Source: Acidobacteriota bacterium (GTDB lineage Bacteria > Acidobacteriota > Terriglobia > Acidiferrales > UBA7541). From it: a DNA stretch of 64,000 nucleotides. The notes beneath the pieces were generated by a model that searched no databases, was not told the DNA's origin, and worked only from the letters and a program-made list of their open reading frames with translations. Location of the stretch: assembly GCA_013289835.1 (NCBI GenBank), contig JABCZG010000002.1, positions 124,001 through 188,000 on the forward strand, in the 5' to 3' direction. The translations under genes were made by a program, and so were the position numbers. Below are positions 17,563 to 25,891 of this stretch, in pieces (position 1 is the first letter of the stretch; each line of letters opens with the position of its first letter).

Positions 17563-17861
17563 ATTATTTCCTCGTGCAACTTCGTTGAAGCCGCTGGCCG
17601 GTGCGCCACCGATGCCGAATGGTAGCTTCGGCCGGATTACATTGTCGAGTGCCCTCGTACTTAGAAGGCGCGAACATCCTCGCGGCTGCGACAGGGGGCG
17701 GCATACTCCGGGGAAACAGCGACCGACCCGCAGCAACCTTTGTACAATACTTGCGAGCGGTTCGATCGCTTTGCGGGAAGTTGTAGTGCGTAGAAGGCTG
17801 GTCGCGCCCCGCGCGACGAGCGGCAATTCCTGACGCTAGTCGAAATCGCTCGAAACCTTGC
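17563..17861. other. divergent promoter region between methyltransferase and proBA
   Basis: 299 bases that should contain promoters for both directions. No strong -35/-10 pair or operator palindrome was identified by eye, and there is no gene with a convincing start. Confidence 0.35.
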
Positions 17862-19040
17862 ATGCGCGAAAACGAGAAATCCGGGGCCGAGCGGGAGAAA
17901 CGCCTAAAGGCGGCGCGACGGCTAGTGATCAAGGTCGGCACGAGCACGGTGACCGGCGCCGAGGGCGAGCTGTGCACGGCGCGAATGGAGCCGATCGTGC
18001 GTTCCATTTCCAGCTTGATGAAGGGCGGCAGGCAAGTGGTGCTGGTTTCATCGGGCGCGGTGGGACTGGGAAGAGGGTGGCTGGGTCTGCACCGCTCGAG
18101 GCTGAGCGACATGGTCACCAAGCAGGCGTGTGCGGCGGTGGGCCAGAGCCTGCTGATGGATGCGTATAAGGATTTGTTTTCGACGTGGGGCGTCAAGATC
18201 GCGCAAGTGTTGCTGACGGAAGAAGACTTCACGAATTGGCGGCGGTATTCGAATCTTCGGCAGACCATGGAGAAGTTGCTGGGATTCGGCGTGCTGCCGA
18301 TCGTCAATGAGAACGACACGGTATCCACCGCGGAATTGGAATCCATCGGGCCGGAAACGCGAACGGCGGCGTTCAGCGACAACGACCGGCTGGCGGCGCT
18401 GGTGATGAGCGGGCTGGAGGCGGAAGCGCTGGTCCTGCTGACGAATGTGGATGGCTTGTTGCAGCAGAAGACTGCGGATGGAAAATCCAAAATCATTTCT
18501 CTGGTGGAGGAAATCACGCCGGAACTCAAGGCCTTGGCCTCCGGACCATCCGCGAGCGGCCGCGGCGGCATGAGGACGAAACTGGAAGCCGCGGAGATTG
18601 CCATGAATTGCGGCGGGACGGCAGTGATTGCCAACGGGCAGACAGAAGGCGTACTGGATCGCGTGTTCGCCGGCGAAACAATTGGCACGGCCTTCTTGCC
18701 GGTCAAGCGCATGAAGGGAAAGCGGCGGTGGATTGCGTATGCGGCGGACGTGCGGGGCCGCGTGGTGGTGGATCCCGGAGCGTACCGCGCGCTGACGCAG
18801 GGCAAGGCGAGTTTGCTGGCCTCGGGAATCATTCGCATTGAAACGCATTTTGCGTCGGCGGATGTTGTGAGTATTGTGGATGGAGCGGGGCGCGAATTTG
18901 CTCGCGGGATTGCGAACTGCGATAGCAGCGAAGCGGCAAGAGTTTTGGGGATGAAAGAAAGTGATGGCGGCAAGCGCGGGACGGTGAGTTCTTGCGTGCT
19001 GGTTACGCGCGACAACATCGTGCTGTTGAATAAATCATGA
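17862..19040 (+). CDS. proB: glutamate 5-kinase
   Basis: 392 residues. ProB phosphorylates glutamate to gamma-glutamyl phosphate, the first step of proline synthesis, in the cytoplasm. The amino-acid-kinase domain begins at RLVIKVGTSTVTG (about 20). It contains VLVSSGAVGLG, PIVNENDTVS (about 145), SDNDRLAALV and LLTNVDGLL. The C-terminal about 75 residues fit the PUA domain of long-form ProB (RGRVVVDPGAYRAL). The stop overlaps the proA start by 4 bases (ATGA), so the pair is translationally coupled. Confidence 0.96.
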   Translation: MRENEKSGAEREKRLKAARRLVIKVGTSTVTGAEGELCTARMEPIVRSISSLMKGGRQVVLVSSGAVGLGRGWLGLHRSRLSDMVTKQACAAVGQSLLMDAYKDLFSTWGVKIAQVLLTEEDFTNWRRYSNLRQTMEKLLGFGVLPIVNENDTVSTAELESIGPETRTAAFSDNDRLAALVMSGLEAEALVLLTNVDGLLQQKTADGKSKIISLVEEITPELKALASGPSASGRGGMRTKLEAAEIAMNCGGTAVIANGQTEGVLDRVFAGETIGTAFLPVKRMKGKRRWIAYAADVRGRVVVDPGAYRALTQGKASLLASGIIRIETHFASADVVSIVDGAGREFARGIANCDSSEAARVLGMKESDGGKRGTVSSCVLVTRDNIVLLNKS

Positions 19041-20371
19041 CGAAGGAAACAAAAGACGAAGCGCAAACAAGCGTGACATTGGTGGCGCAACGCGCCAGAG
19101 TCGCGGCGCGGGCGCTGGCCAGGCTTCCGTCGGAATGCCGGACAGAAATTCTGATGGCTGCGGCGCAGACGATCGAGGATGCAGGCAACGAGATTCTGGA
19201 GGCGAATGCGCGCGATTGTCGCGCGGCGGAGACTTCCGTTGCGGCTGGGTCCATGTCGTCGGCAACGTTTGCGCGGCTGCGCGTAACCAAGCAGGGGATC
19301 GCGCAGATGGCTGCCCATGTCCGCGGAGTAGCGCAGCTGCCGGACCCGCTGGGCAAACGGCTGGCCGCTACGGAGCTGGATGATGGGCTGGTGCTCTACA
19401 AAGAATCATGCCCGCTGGGGGTGATCGGGATCGTGTTCGAATCGCGGCCGGACGCGGTGCCGCAGGTGGCGGCGCTGGCGCTGAAGTCTGGCAACGCGAT
19501 CATTCTCAAAGGAGGCGCCGAAGCGGCTCACACAAATGAGGCGCTGGTCTCCGTGTGGCGGAAGTGCCTGAGCCGCTTTCCATCGGTGCCGCAGGATTCC
19601 ATCCACTTGCTACTGACTCGATCGGACGTGAAGGATCTGCTGGAGCAGGATCGATTTGTGGACTTGATTATTCCTCGCGGCTCACAGGCATTCGTGCGTT
19701 TCGTCTCGCAAAACAGCAAAATTCCGGTGCTAGGCCACGGCGAGGGAATTTGTCACGTGTATGTGGATCAAGCGGCGGACATCGAGAAAGCGATTGCCAT
19801 CTCGCTGGATTCGAAAGTGCAATATCCGGCGGCTTGCAATTCTGCGGAAACCTTGCTGGTTCATGAAGCAATCGCGAGCGAATTTCTGCCCCGGGGTATT
19901 GCGACACTAAGAAACGCCGGTGTCGAGGTGCGCGTTTGCGCACGATCACGCGCGCTGCTGGGGAAAGATGGCTCATTGGAAGCCACGGAGAAGGATTGGG
20001 AAACGGAATACTCGGACTTAATTCTCTCCGTGAAGATCGTTTCCAATCTGGAAGAGGCCATGGCGCATATTCATCGCTACGGTTCAGGCCACACCGAAAC
20101 GATCGTGACCGAAAATGCGGAAGCGGCGAAACAATTCCTGGACGAGATTGATGCCGCGGGCGTCTTTCACAACGCCTCGACGCGCTTCTCCGACGGCTTT
20201 CGGTACGGATTCGGCTCTGAACTGGGAATCAGCACCAACAAATTGCATGCGCGCGGACCCATGGGGCTCGAAGGCCTTACAACTTATAAATACAAGCTGT
20301 ACGGAAACGGGCAGACGGTTGCGGCTTACGCGAAAGGCGAAAAGAAGTTCAAGCATCGGCGCTTGGAGTAA
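19037..20371 (+). CDS. proA: glutamate-5-semialdehyde (gamma-glutamyl phosphate) dehydrogenase
   Basis: 444 residues. ProA reduces gamma-glutamyl phosphate with NADPH to glutamate semialdehyde, following ProB. Family landmarks are CPLGVIGIVFESRPDAVPQ (about 125), the KGGAEA cofactor region, the catalytic Cys in YPAACNSAETLL (about residue 266), GSGHTETIVTEN and the GFGSELGIST segment near the C-terminus. It overlaps proB by 4 bases. proC is not in the window, so proline synthesis is completed by a gene elsewhere. Confidence 0.96.
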   Translation: MTKETKDEAQTSVTLVAQRARVAARALARLPSECRTEILMAAAQTIEDAGNEILEANARDCRAAETSVAAGSMSSATFARLRVTKQGIAQMAAHVRGVAQLPDPLGKRLAATELDDGLVLYKESCPLGVIGIVFESRPDAVPQVAALALKSGNAIILKGGAEAAHTNEALVSVWRKCLSRFPSVPQDSIHLLLTRSDVKDLLEQDRFVDLIIPRGSQAFVRFVSQNSKIPVLGHGEGICHVYVDQAADIEKAIAISLDSKVQYPAACNSAETLLVHEAIASEFLPRGIATLRNAGVEVRVCARSRALLGKDGSLEATEKDWETEYSDLILSVKIVSNLEEAMAHIHRYGSGHTETIVTENAEAAKQFLDEIDAAGVFHNASTRFSDGFRYGFGSELGISTNKLHARGPMGLEGLTTYKYKLYGNGQTVAAYAKGEKKFKHRRLE

Positions 20372-20404
20372 CGTCGAAACACCTGATCACTTTTTGCGCA
20401 GCGC

Positions 20405-20962
20405 TCAACTCCAGGAAATTGAGAGCTCGGCGTAGCCTTTGCCTTCCTCGATGGGAGTGGCGAAGTAGATGACCACGTCCTTGGCGCCGGAAATCTCCAG
20501 CGCTTTCTTGAAAAATCCGATAATCGCGAAACCCATGATGCGGTGCTGCCTTTCGAAACCGGTGTACTTGATCATGGCTTTGCCGTGTCCGTCGATCTGA
20601 ACGTCGATCGGCACGCCCTGAAAGTATGTTTCGTGAACGGCCGCGATGCGCTTGATCACAAACTCGGGCGAACCCAGTTTCACGAAAGCCTTGTAAATTC
20701 CGCGAAGCTGCCGCTCGATAACGGCTTCGGAGCCGCGCGTGACCATCTCTTCTTTGCCGTCCGCGAGAACGCGAATTTCCAGCTCGAGAAAACGCGTGAA
20801 GAGATCCAGCGGGTACCAGGTGGAGGAATAGATTGCGCCCTTGAAGACGTTGCGGGATTCTTCGTCCATGAGCGCGAGGATTTTCTGGAAGGCCTCTTCG
20901 CCGGAGCGGTTCTTGATCTGGTTGATGGTTTCCTGGATTGCGGATCCCTTGATCTGCACCAT
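20405..20962 (-). CDS. conserved protein resembling DUF2378/V4R-like sensors
   Basis: 185 residues, soluble, starting at an ATG preceded by GAGGAG. An N-terminal helical part (ETINQIKNRSGEEAFQKILA) is followed by YSSTWYPLDLF and a C-terminal alpha/beta part with KLGSPEFVIKR and YFQG. This resembles the TIGR02265/DUF2378 proteins known mainly from myxobacteria, which relate to heme-NO-binding and V4R small-molecule-binding folds. Assignment is by eye and tentative. It is convergent with proBA, only 33 bases from the proA stop. Confidence 0.5.
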   Translation of the reverse strand: MVQIKGSAIQETINQIKNRSGEEAFQKILALMDEESRNVFKGAIYSSTWYPLDLFTRFLELEIRVLADGKEEMVTRGSEAVIERQLRGIYKAFVKLGSPEFVIKRIAAVHETYFQGVPIDVQIDGHGKAMIKYTGFERQHRIMGFAIIGFFKKALEISGAKDVVIYFATPIEEGKGYAELSISWS

Positions 20963-21115
20963 GCGAAGGCTCCTCGAGGGGCGGCGCCGGCGGCGACCCC
21001 GTTCTGAAGTTACTATGTCTTTTCGCCAAACAGGGAGCAGCTTGCCCTAATCGAAACTAGTAGCCAGCATTTTTCAACATGCGGCGATGCGGCGAGATTT
21101 GGGGAAATGCTTGTC

Positions 21116-21144
21116 CTGACAACTCTCCTTTCTGGCGCTATACT
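21116..21144 (+). promoter_or_regulatory. strong sigma-70 promoter of the candidate small RNA
   Basis: CTGACA (21116-21121), a 17-base spacer, then TATACT (21139-21144) matches the housekeeping consensus well. Transcription would start near 21151, just before the first hairpin. Confidence 0.65.
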
Positions 21145-21201
21145 CGAACCACTCGACACTCTTGTCGACATCGGCGCTCCCGCCGAGAAGGAGGTGATCC
21201 A

Positions 21202-21222
21202 GTGAGGTACGGTTTACGTTGA
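21202..21222 (+). other. six-codon ORF (MRYGLR) behind a perfect Shine-Dalgarno
   Basis: GTG AGG TAC GGT TTA CGT TGA begins 7 bases after GGAGG, an optimal spacing. It may be a leader peptide read by ribosomes bound to the preceding site, or just the spacer of a ribosome-binding RNA. It ends 8 bases before the terminator stem. Confidence 0.35.
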
Positions 21223-21230
21223 AGCAGTAG

Positions 21231-21271
21231 AGAGAGGCGCTTGTGAGGTTTCCGGGCGCCTCTCTTCTTTT
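21231..21271 (+). terminator. intrinsic terminator of the candidate small RNA
   Basis: A 10-bp perfect stem (21231-21240 with 21256-21265) and a 15-base loop are followed by TTCTTTT. It lies 92 bases before the MBL-hydrolase start and could also act as an attenuator for that gene. Confidence 0.8.
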
Positions 21272-21362
21272 GTCCCGCCTGTCTGAATTTCCGGTGATCT
21301 TACGAATTTGTTCATCGTCTTATCCCTGCCTAGTGCCCAACGTGAGCTACACTATTGCACTT

Positions 21363-22274
21363 ATGTGCGCACTCACGGTTCTCGACGATAACTGGATGGG
21401 CCGGCCTCACACCATCGGCACGGCGCTGCTCGAATCCGATGGTCACCGCGCCATCATTGATCCTGGGCCGGGCTCCACTCTGGAGACGCTGCGCCAACAG
21501 CTTCAGGTTCATGGCGTCGCCGTGCGCGATCTCGATGCCATTCTTCTTACCCATATTCACATGGATCACGCGGGCGCCACCGGCGCGCTGGTGCGCGAAA
21601 ATCCGCGCCTCGCGGTTTATGTCCACTCAAAGGGCGCGCCGCACATGATCGATCCTGCGAAACTCATGGCCAGCGCGCTGCGGCTGTGGCCCAACGATTT
21701 ACACATTCTTTTCGGTGACATGCTTCCAGTATCGGCGGCAAACCTCCGCATCCTCGAAGGCGGCGAAACACTCACGCTTGGCTCGCGCAAGCTGGAGGTC
21801 GTCTACACTCCGGGCCACGCGTCGCACCACGTCAGCTATTTTGACCAGCAGGAAGGCGTGGCCTACGTGGGCGACACCACTGGCGTGCGCATCGAGGGCC
21901 GCCCGTACGTGATGCCCGCAACGCCGCCGCCGGATATTGATCTCGAAATTTGGGAAACATCGTTTGCCGCCATCCTCGAGCGCAAACCCGCGCGGCTTTT
22001 CCTGACGCACTACGGCTTTTCCGAAAATCCCACCGAGCATATTTTGTTGTTCCGCGAACGGCTTCACAAATGGGCGGAAGTCGCCGACAAATTCATTCGT
22101 TCCGCAGCCAGCGATTCGGCGGCGATGGATTCCTTCATGTCGGCGACGCGCGCCGAAATTGCGCAGTATTTGCCTGAAGATGAAGTCGAGCACTACGCTT
22201 TCAGCGCGGGATTAAATCTTTCCTTTCTCGGGTTGGCGCGCTACTTGCGTAAACGCGCCTCTGCCGCCGGGTGA
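21363..22274 (+). CDS. metallo-beta-lactamase fold hydrolase
   Basis: 303 residues from the ATG at 21363; the frame is open to 21243, but that part overlaps the small-RNA terminator and does not resemble the family. The zinc motif is THIHMDHAG (about residue 60), followed by a third His in GHASHHVSY, Asp in VGDTTG and a C-terminal LTHYG. The start MCALTVLDDNWMG is typical of glyoxalase II-like MBL proteins of about 300 residues. It probably hydrolyses a thioester or lactone-like substrate in the cytoplasm. The gene may be subject to the attenuator-like element upstream. Confidence 0.87.
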   Translation: MCALTVLDDNWMGRPHTIGTALLESDGHRAIIDPGPGSTLETLRQQLQVHGVAVRDLDAILLTHIHMDHAGATGALVRENPRLAVYVHSKGAPHMIDPAKLMASALRLWPNDLHILFGDMLPVSAANLRILEGGETLTLGSRKLEVVYTPGHASHHVSYFDQQEGVAYVGDTTGVRIEGRPYVMPATPPPDIDLEIWETSFAAILERKPARLFLTHYGFSENPTEHILLFRERLHKWAEVADKFIRSAASDSAAMDSFMSATRAEIAQYLPEDEVEHYAFSAGLNLSFLGLARYLRKRASAAG

Positions 22275-22348
22275 AGTTCGCCTCAAATTGTTCACTGCTC
22301 GGTGGAAGGAATTTCTGCCGAGAAGGTTCAGCTGCGACCGGCGACTTG

Positions 22349-23335
22349 CTACGCGGTGGTTTCCGAGGGCGGCAATTCCGCAGGATCGGCGGCGGCCTCT
22401 GCCGCGGGTGCGTTCAACGATTCGAAACGAGCGGACAGCGCTTCAACAAGGACATGTATCAGCTTTTTTGCGCCGCTGCCATCCGGATCCTTTTCGGGGT
22501 TGTACTGCGCCACGTCGAGACCCAAGAGATTTTTGTGTTTCGCGAATTCGACGAGCGAAGCGCGAACAGCTTCGAAGTCTAATCCACCGCTTCCTGGAAC
22601 ATTCACCGCGGGAAACTCCTCCTGGGCAATCACGTCGGTATCGAGATGGAGAACGAAATCGCGCGCATCGGCGTGAACTTGCGCTAGAGCATCGTGGGCG
22701 GCTTTGTGGACCCCTTTTGCCTGGATGTCTGCCGCGTCAATGTGGCGCATCGGCGATTTGCTGAGGAACTCCTGCTCCGGCGGATCGAGTCGTTCGATAC
22801 CGTAGAGCGTTACATCCGGCTCACGCACCAGCGGCGCTTCGCTCCAAAACCGCACTAGCTCCGGCGCACCCCTGCCGATGATGTGAGCGACCACCATTCC
22901 GTCGATGCGGCCAGAGGGCGTGCTCGCAGGCGTATTCAAATCCGCGTCGCGATCGAACCACAGCAGGTTCACGTGCTTGTAGTAGCGGCGCACGCCGGTC
23001 AACAAGCCAATCACTTGCGCGCAATCGCCGCCTAGCACGAGCACGAGCGCGCCACTCTTGACCGCGAGTTCCGCGCGCGTTTTCAAATCGTTCAGGCCGG
23101 CGACAATTTCGGGAAGGTTGCGAGCCCGGCGATGCTCTTCGTCATCCGCAAAAAGGCGCGGAGCGCAGTCGCCATAGTCCACAAGCTCATAGCCAATACC
23201 TTGCAGTTTTTCGGCGAGTCCAGCTGCGCGCAGCGCCGCCGGAGCCTTCTCGCTGCCCGCGGAAAAAGCAGCGGCGCTCGAGGGCGCGCCAATCAAGGCA
23301 ATCTTCTTCGGCTGACGGACGATTTTGACCGCCAA
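22349..23335 (-). CDS. arginase/agmatinase-fold protein with altered metal ligands
   Basis: 328 residues from the TTG at 23333-23335, 7 bases after AAGGAG. The ureohydrolase fold is clear: LVLGGDCAQVIG (about 105), LLWFDRDADLNTP (about 130) and VLHLDTDVI (about 230). Two canonical manganese-ligand histidines are replaced: GGDH is GGDC, and DAHAD is DRDAD. The Asp ligands remain. It may therefore use another metal or catalyse a different hydrolysis, so I do not call it arginase. It lies 133 bases downstream of ispH on the same strand. Confidence 0.8.
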   Translation of the reverse strand: MAVKIVRQPKKIALIGAPSSAAAFSAGSEKAPAALRAAGLAEKLQGIGYELVDYGDCAPRLFADDEEHRRARNLPEIVAGLNDLKTRAELAVKSGALVLVLGGDCAQVIGLLTGVRRYYKHVNLLWFDRDADLNTPASTPSGRIDGMVVAHIIGRGAPELVRFWSEAPLVREPDVTLYGIERLDPPEQEFLSKSPMRHIDAADIQAKGVHKAAHDALAQVHADARDFVLHLDTDVIAQEEFPAVNVPGSGGLDFEAVRASLVEFAKHKNLLGLDVAQYNPEKDPDGSGAKKLIHVLVEALSARFESLNAPAAEAAADPAELPPSETTA

Positions 23336-23468
23336 GGTCTGGCTCCTTGTGTTGTATTCCCCGTCTGCGCGACTGGCAACGGATGAGAGGACCAAACAAC
23401 CCCTGCCCTCTCAAATTACTCCGGACACAAACAACTTCCCCGGACTCACCCTGGGAACTACAAACCCG

Positions 23469-24434
23469 CTAGCGGCGCGGAGCCGGCGCGATGGTCGCCA
23501 ATTCCGGCGGCAGCGTGAAGCGCACATCCTCGCGGATCAAATCCAGATCGCGCTGATCCGTGAAGCCAAACTCCGCGAGCCTCTCGCTAACCTGCTCGAC
23601 GAGGACTTCCGGCGCGGACGCCCCCGCGGTCAAGCCCACGCGCGAAACACCTTCGAGCCAGTTCACATCAATGTCCTTCGCCGAGTCGATCAACTGCGCT
23701 TTGACGCCGCTGCGTTGCGCGACTTCCACCAGCCGATTGGAGTTCGAGCTGTTCGGCGAACCGACCACGAGGATCAGGTCCACGTCCTTGGCGACCTGCT
23801 CGACCGCTTCCTGGCGGTTTTGCGTGGCGTAGCAAATGTCGTCACTGGCAGGACCCTGGATGAATGGGAATTTCTGGCGCAAACGCGCCACGATTTCCTG
23901 CGTGTCATAAAGGCTCAGAGTCGTTTGGGTGAGGAACGAGAGTTTATCCGGATCCTCGACTTCGAGCGCGTCCACCGCGGCCACGGAGTCCACGACGATG
24001 GTGCGGTCCGGAGCTTCTCCCGAGGTGCCGACGATCTCCTGGTGGTCGCGATGACCAATGAGAATAATGGTGCGCTTTTCGCGCGCAAATTTGAGCGCCT
24101 CAAGGTGCACTTTGGTGACCAGCGGGCATGTGGCGTCAATTACTTTAAGAGCGCGCGACTTGGCCTCATCGCGGACCGTGGGCGGAACCCCGTGGGCGCT
24201 GAAAACGAGCACGGCGCCGTGCGGCACTTCTTCAATGGTCTCCACAAAGATGGCGCCACGGCGGCGCAACTGCTCTACTACGTAGGTGTTATGGACGATC
24301 TCGTGGTGGACGTAGACCGGAGCGCCGTAGGCTTCCAGCGCCAATTCGACGATATCCACCGCGCGGACTACCCCCGCACAGAAGCCCCGCGGCCTCACCC
24401 TCAGCAATACCTTTCCATTCGTTGCAGTCGGCAT
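23469..24434 (-). CDS. ispH: 4-hydroxy-3-methylbut-2-enyl diphosphate reductase
   Basis: 321 residues from the ATG at 24432-24434 (AGG 6 bases upstream); an ATG six bases earlier is possible. IspH (LytB) makes IPP and DMAPP from HMBPP, the last step of the MEP isoprenoid pathway. The three cysteines for the iron-sulfur cluster are present: PRGFCAG (Cys19), DATCPLV and DICYATQNRQ. Also seen are FSAHGVPP, IGHRDHQE and the GSPNSSNSNRL substrate loop. Length is normal. Confidence 0.96.
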   Translation of the reverse strand: MPTATNGKVLLRVRPRGFCAGVVRAVDIVELALEAYGAPVYVHHEIVHNTYVVEQLRRRGAIFVETIEEVPHGAVLVFSAHGVPPTVRDEAKSRALKVIDATCPLVTKVHLEALKFAREKRTIILIGHRDHQEIVGTSGEAPDRTIVVDSVAAVDALEVEDPDKLSFLTQTTLSLYDTQEIVARLRQKFPFIQGPASDDICYATQNRQEAVEQVAKDVDLILVVGSPNSSNSNRLVEVAQRSGVKAQLIDSAKDIDVNWLEGVSRVGLTAGASAPEVLVEQVSERLAEFGFTDQRDLDLIREDVRFTLPPELATIAPAPRR

Positions 24435-24612
24435 TGTCATCCTAAGTAAGATAATTTCCGAAGACTCTATCATACCTTACGCCGCGCCCGCCCTGCATCT
24501 CGTTTCCTTCCCTGGGGTAACGGACAAGGCCAAGTCTGAAGCTTACCGTGCCGGGAGACTTAAGAGTGGCTCCGCTTCGACGAGGAGAACCTGCCCGGCA
24601 TGAAGGCCGCCC

Positions 24613-25791
24613 ATGATAGGATGCGCGGACGCGCCGCCTCTTTCTATGAGCAGGGACACCACATTCTGGAAAACTCTCTCCCCAAGATCTTTCTCTTTAT
24701 TCCTTCTGGGCGTCTTCCTTGTTTTTAGCGCCATCGGATTTGCTAGCGATGTGACGGACATGGGGCGCACGCCGCCGCTTCGTTTAGTGCTTAGCGTGCT
24801 GCTGTCAGGCTCCTTTCCGGTTTTGTATGCCTTTGGCGGATTTGCGCTCCGCAAGCACTTTTGGAAAGCTTTCCCACTCATCTTCGCCGTCCATTATTTT
24901 CTCATGTACAAACTCAGCGTCTCTTTCCCATCCCCGGCACAGGTGGCGATGATGAACGCTGACGACATAGGCCGGATGCACAGCCGGCTGACCTTCGACG
25001 GGCTCGCCATCATGGTAGTTGTGGCGCTGGGGTATGCGTGCTTTCTTTACGTCACAATTACGGAGGGCCGGCGGTATTTTCGAGTTCATGCCGAAATTGA
25101 GTTGGCCACGGAAATCCATCGCGTTCTGGTCCCGCCGATTGATACAACGATTGGCGGCTACCAGTTTTACGGGCGGTCGTCCCCGAGCGGTGAGGTTGGC
25201 GGCGATTTGATCGATCTTGCCGGGTCGGAAGAGCACTGGGTCGCTTACGTGGCCGACGTGGCCGGGCATGGGGTTGCGCCTGGAGTGGTCATGGGCATGG
25301 CGAAGAGCGCGGCGCGCATGCTGCTAAGTTCGGGCGATGACCCCGGGCATCTTCTGCCCCGGCTGAATGAGGTTTTGTATCCCTTGAAGAAGCCGGATAT
25401 GTTCATCACCTTTTGTTTTCTTGCCAAGAAGGAAGACGTTTTGCGAGTGGGGCTCGCAGGCCACCCGGCAATTTTGCATTTTTCGCGGAGAACTAACACG
25501 GTCGTGCAATTGGCGTGCCCGAACATGCCGCTGGGGATTCTTCCTACAGAAGATTTTGCGAGTTCCGAAGTGCGAGCCGAGCCGGGCGACGTCTTCGCGC
25601 TGTACACGGACGGATTCCTTGAGCCGGCGAACGCCGCCGGGGAAGAGTTTGGGCTCGCGCGACTTCAAGGGGAATTCCAGAAGCATGGCAAGGAACCTCT
25701 GGACGTCATTTGCCGCTCGCTACAAGAAAGCGTTGCCCGGCATGGAGCGCAATTCGACGATCAGTCGCTCTTCCTGATTCGCAAGATCTAG
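24613..25791 (+). CDS. membrane PP2C/SpoIIE-type serine phosphatase (RsbU-like)
   Basis: 392 residues starting at an ATG 6 bases after GAAGG. Four hydrophobic helices in residues about 25-155 form a membrane domain. The SpoIIE domain (about 180-390) has the metal-binding GEVGGDLIDL and VADVAGHGVAPG motifs and FALYTDGFLE near the C-terminus. Such phosphatases dephosphorylate anti-anti-sigma factors in partner-switching stress systems. No anti-sigma or STAS gene lies nearby. It is divergent from ispH. Confidence 0.88.
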   Translation: MIGCADAPPLSMSRDTTFWKTLSPRSFSLFLLGVFLVFSAIGFASDVTDMGRTPPLRLVLSVLLSGSFPVLYAFGGFALRKHFWKAFPLIFAVHYFLMYKLSVSFPSPAQVAMMNADDIGRMHSRLTFDGLAIMVVVALGYACFLYVTITEGRRYFRVHAEIELATEIHRVLVPPIDTTIGGYQFYGRSSPSGEVGGDLIDLAGSEEHWVAYVADVAGHGVAPGVVMGMAKSAARMLLSSGDDPGHLLPRLNEVLYPLKKPDMFITFCFLAKKEDVLRVGLAGHPAILHFSRRTNTVVQLACPNMPLGILPTEDFASSEVRAEPGDVFALYTDGFLEPANAAGEEFGLARLQGEFQKHGKEPLDVICRSLQESVARHGAQFDDQSLFLIRKI

Positions 25792-25891
25792 GAGCGTTCC
25801 GCGAACGACCTCCCGTACACGGCACGCGAGCGCAGACATGGCCAAATTGGTGCTCGCTGAACAAGCCGGCTCTGCATAGAATGCCGCTACG

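Larger units (their letters stand above)
21151..21271 (+). ncRNA. candidate small RNA exposing a perfect complement of the 16S rRNA 3' end
   Basis: About 120 nt are bounded by a sigma-70 promoter and an intrinsic terminator. Hairpin 1 is TCGACA/TGTCGA with loop CTCT (21153-21168). Hairpin 2 is TCGGCG/CGCCGA with loop CTCC (21171-21186). The following AAGGAGGTGATCCAG (21188-21202) is complementary over 15 nt to the usual end of 16S rRNA (CTGGATCACCTCCTT). A six-codon ORF from GTG 21202 encodes MRYGLR and stops at 21220-21222. The terminator stem is AGAGAGGCGC/GCGCCTCTCT (21231-21240, 21256-21265) followed by a T-rich run. I know of no described RNA with this layout. Confidence 0.6.

Noticed and set aside
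929..17826. Long antisense frames over the HlyD, kinase, NtrC, OmpA and methyltransferase genes
   Set aside because: High GC content gives long spurious frames opposite real genes; their products are Arg/Pro/Gly-rich and lack motifs.
17563..17826. N-terminal extension of the methyltransferase to position 17826
   Set aside because: The added 88 residues are Arg/Ser/Pro-rich, lack homology features, and a good ribosome site precedes the TTG at 17562.
21243..21362. N-terminal extension of the MBL hydrolase
   Set aside because: It would begin inside the terminator loop and does not resemble the family; the ATG at 21363 gives the usual start.
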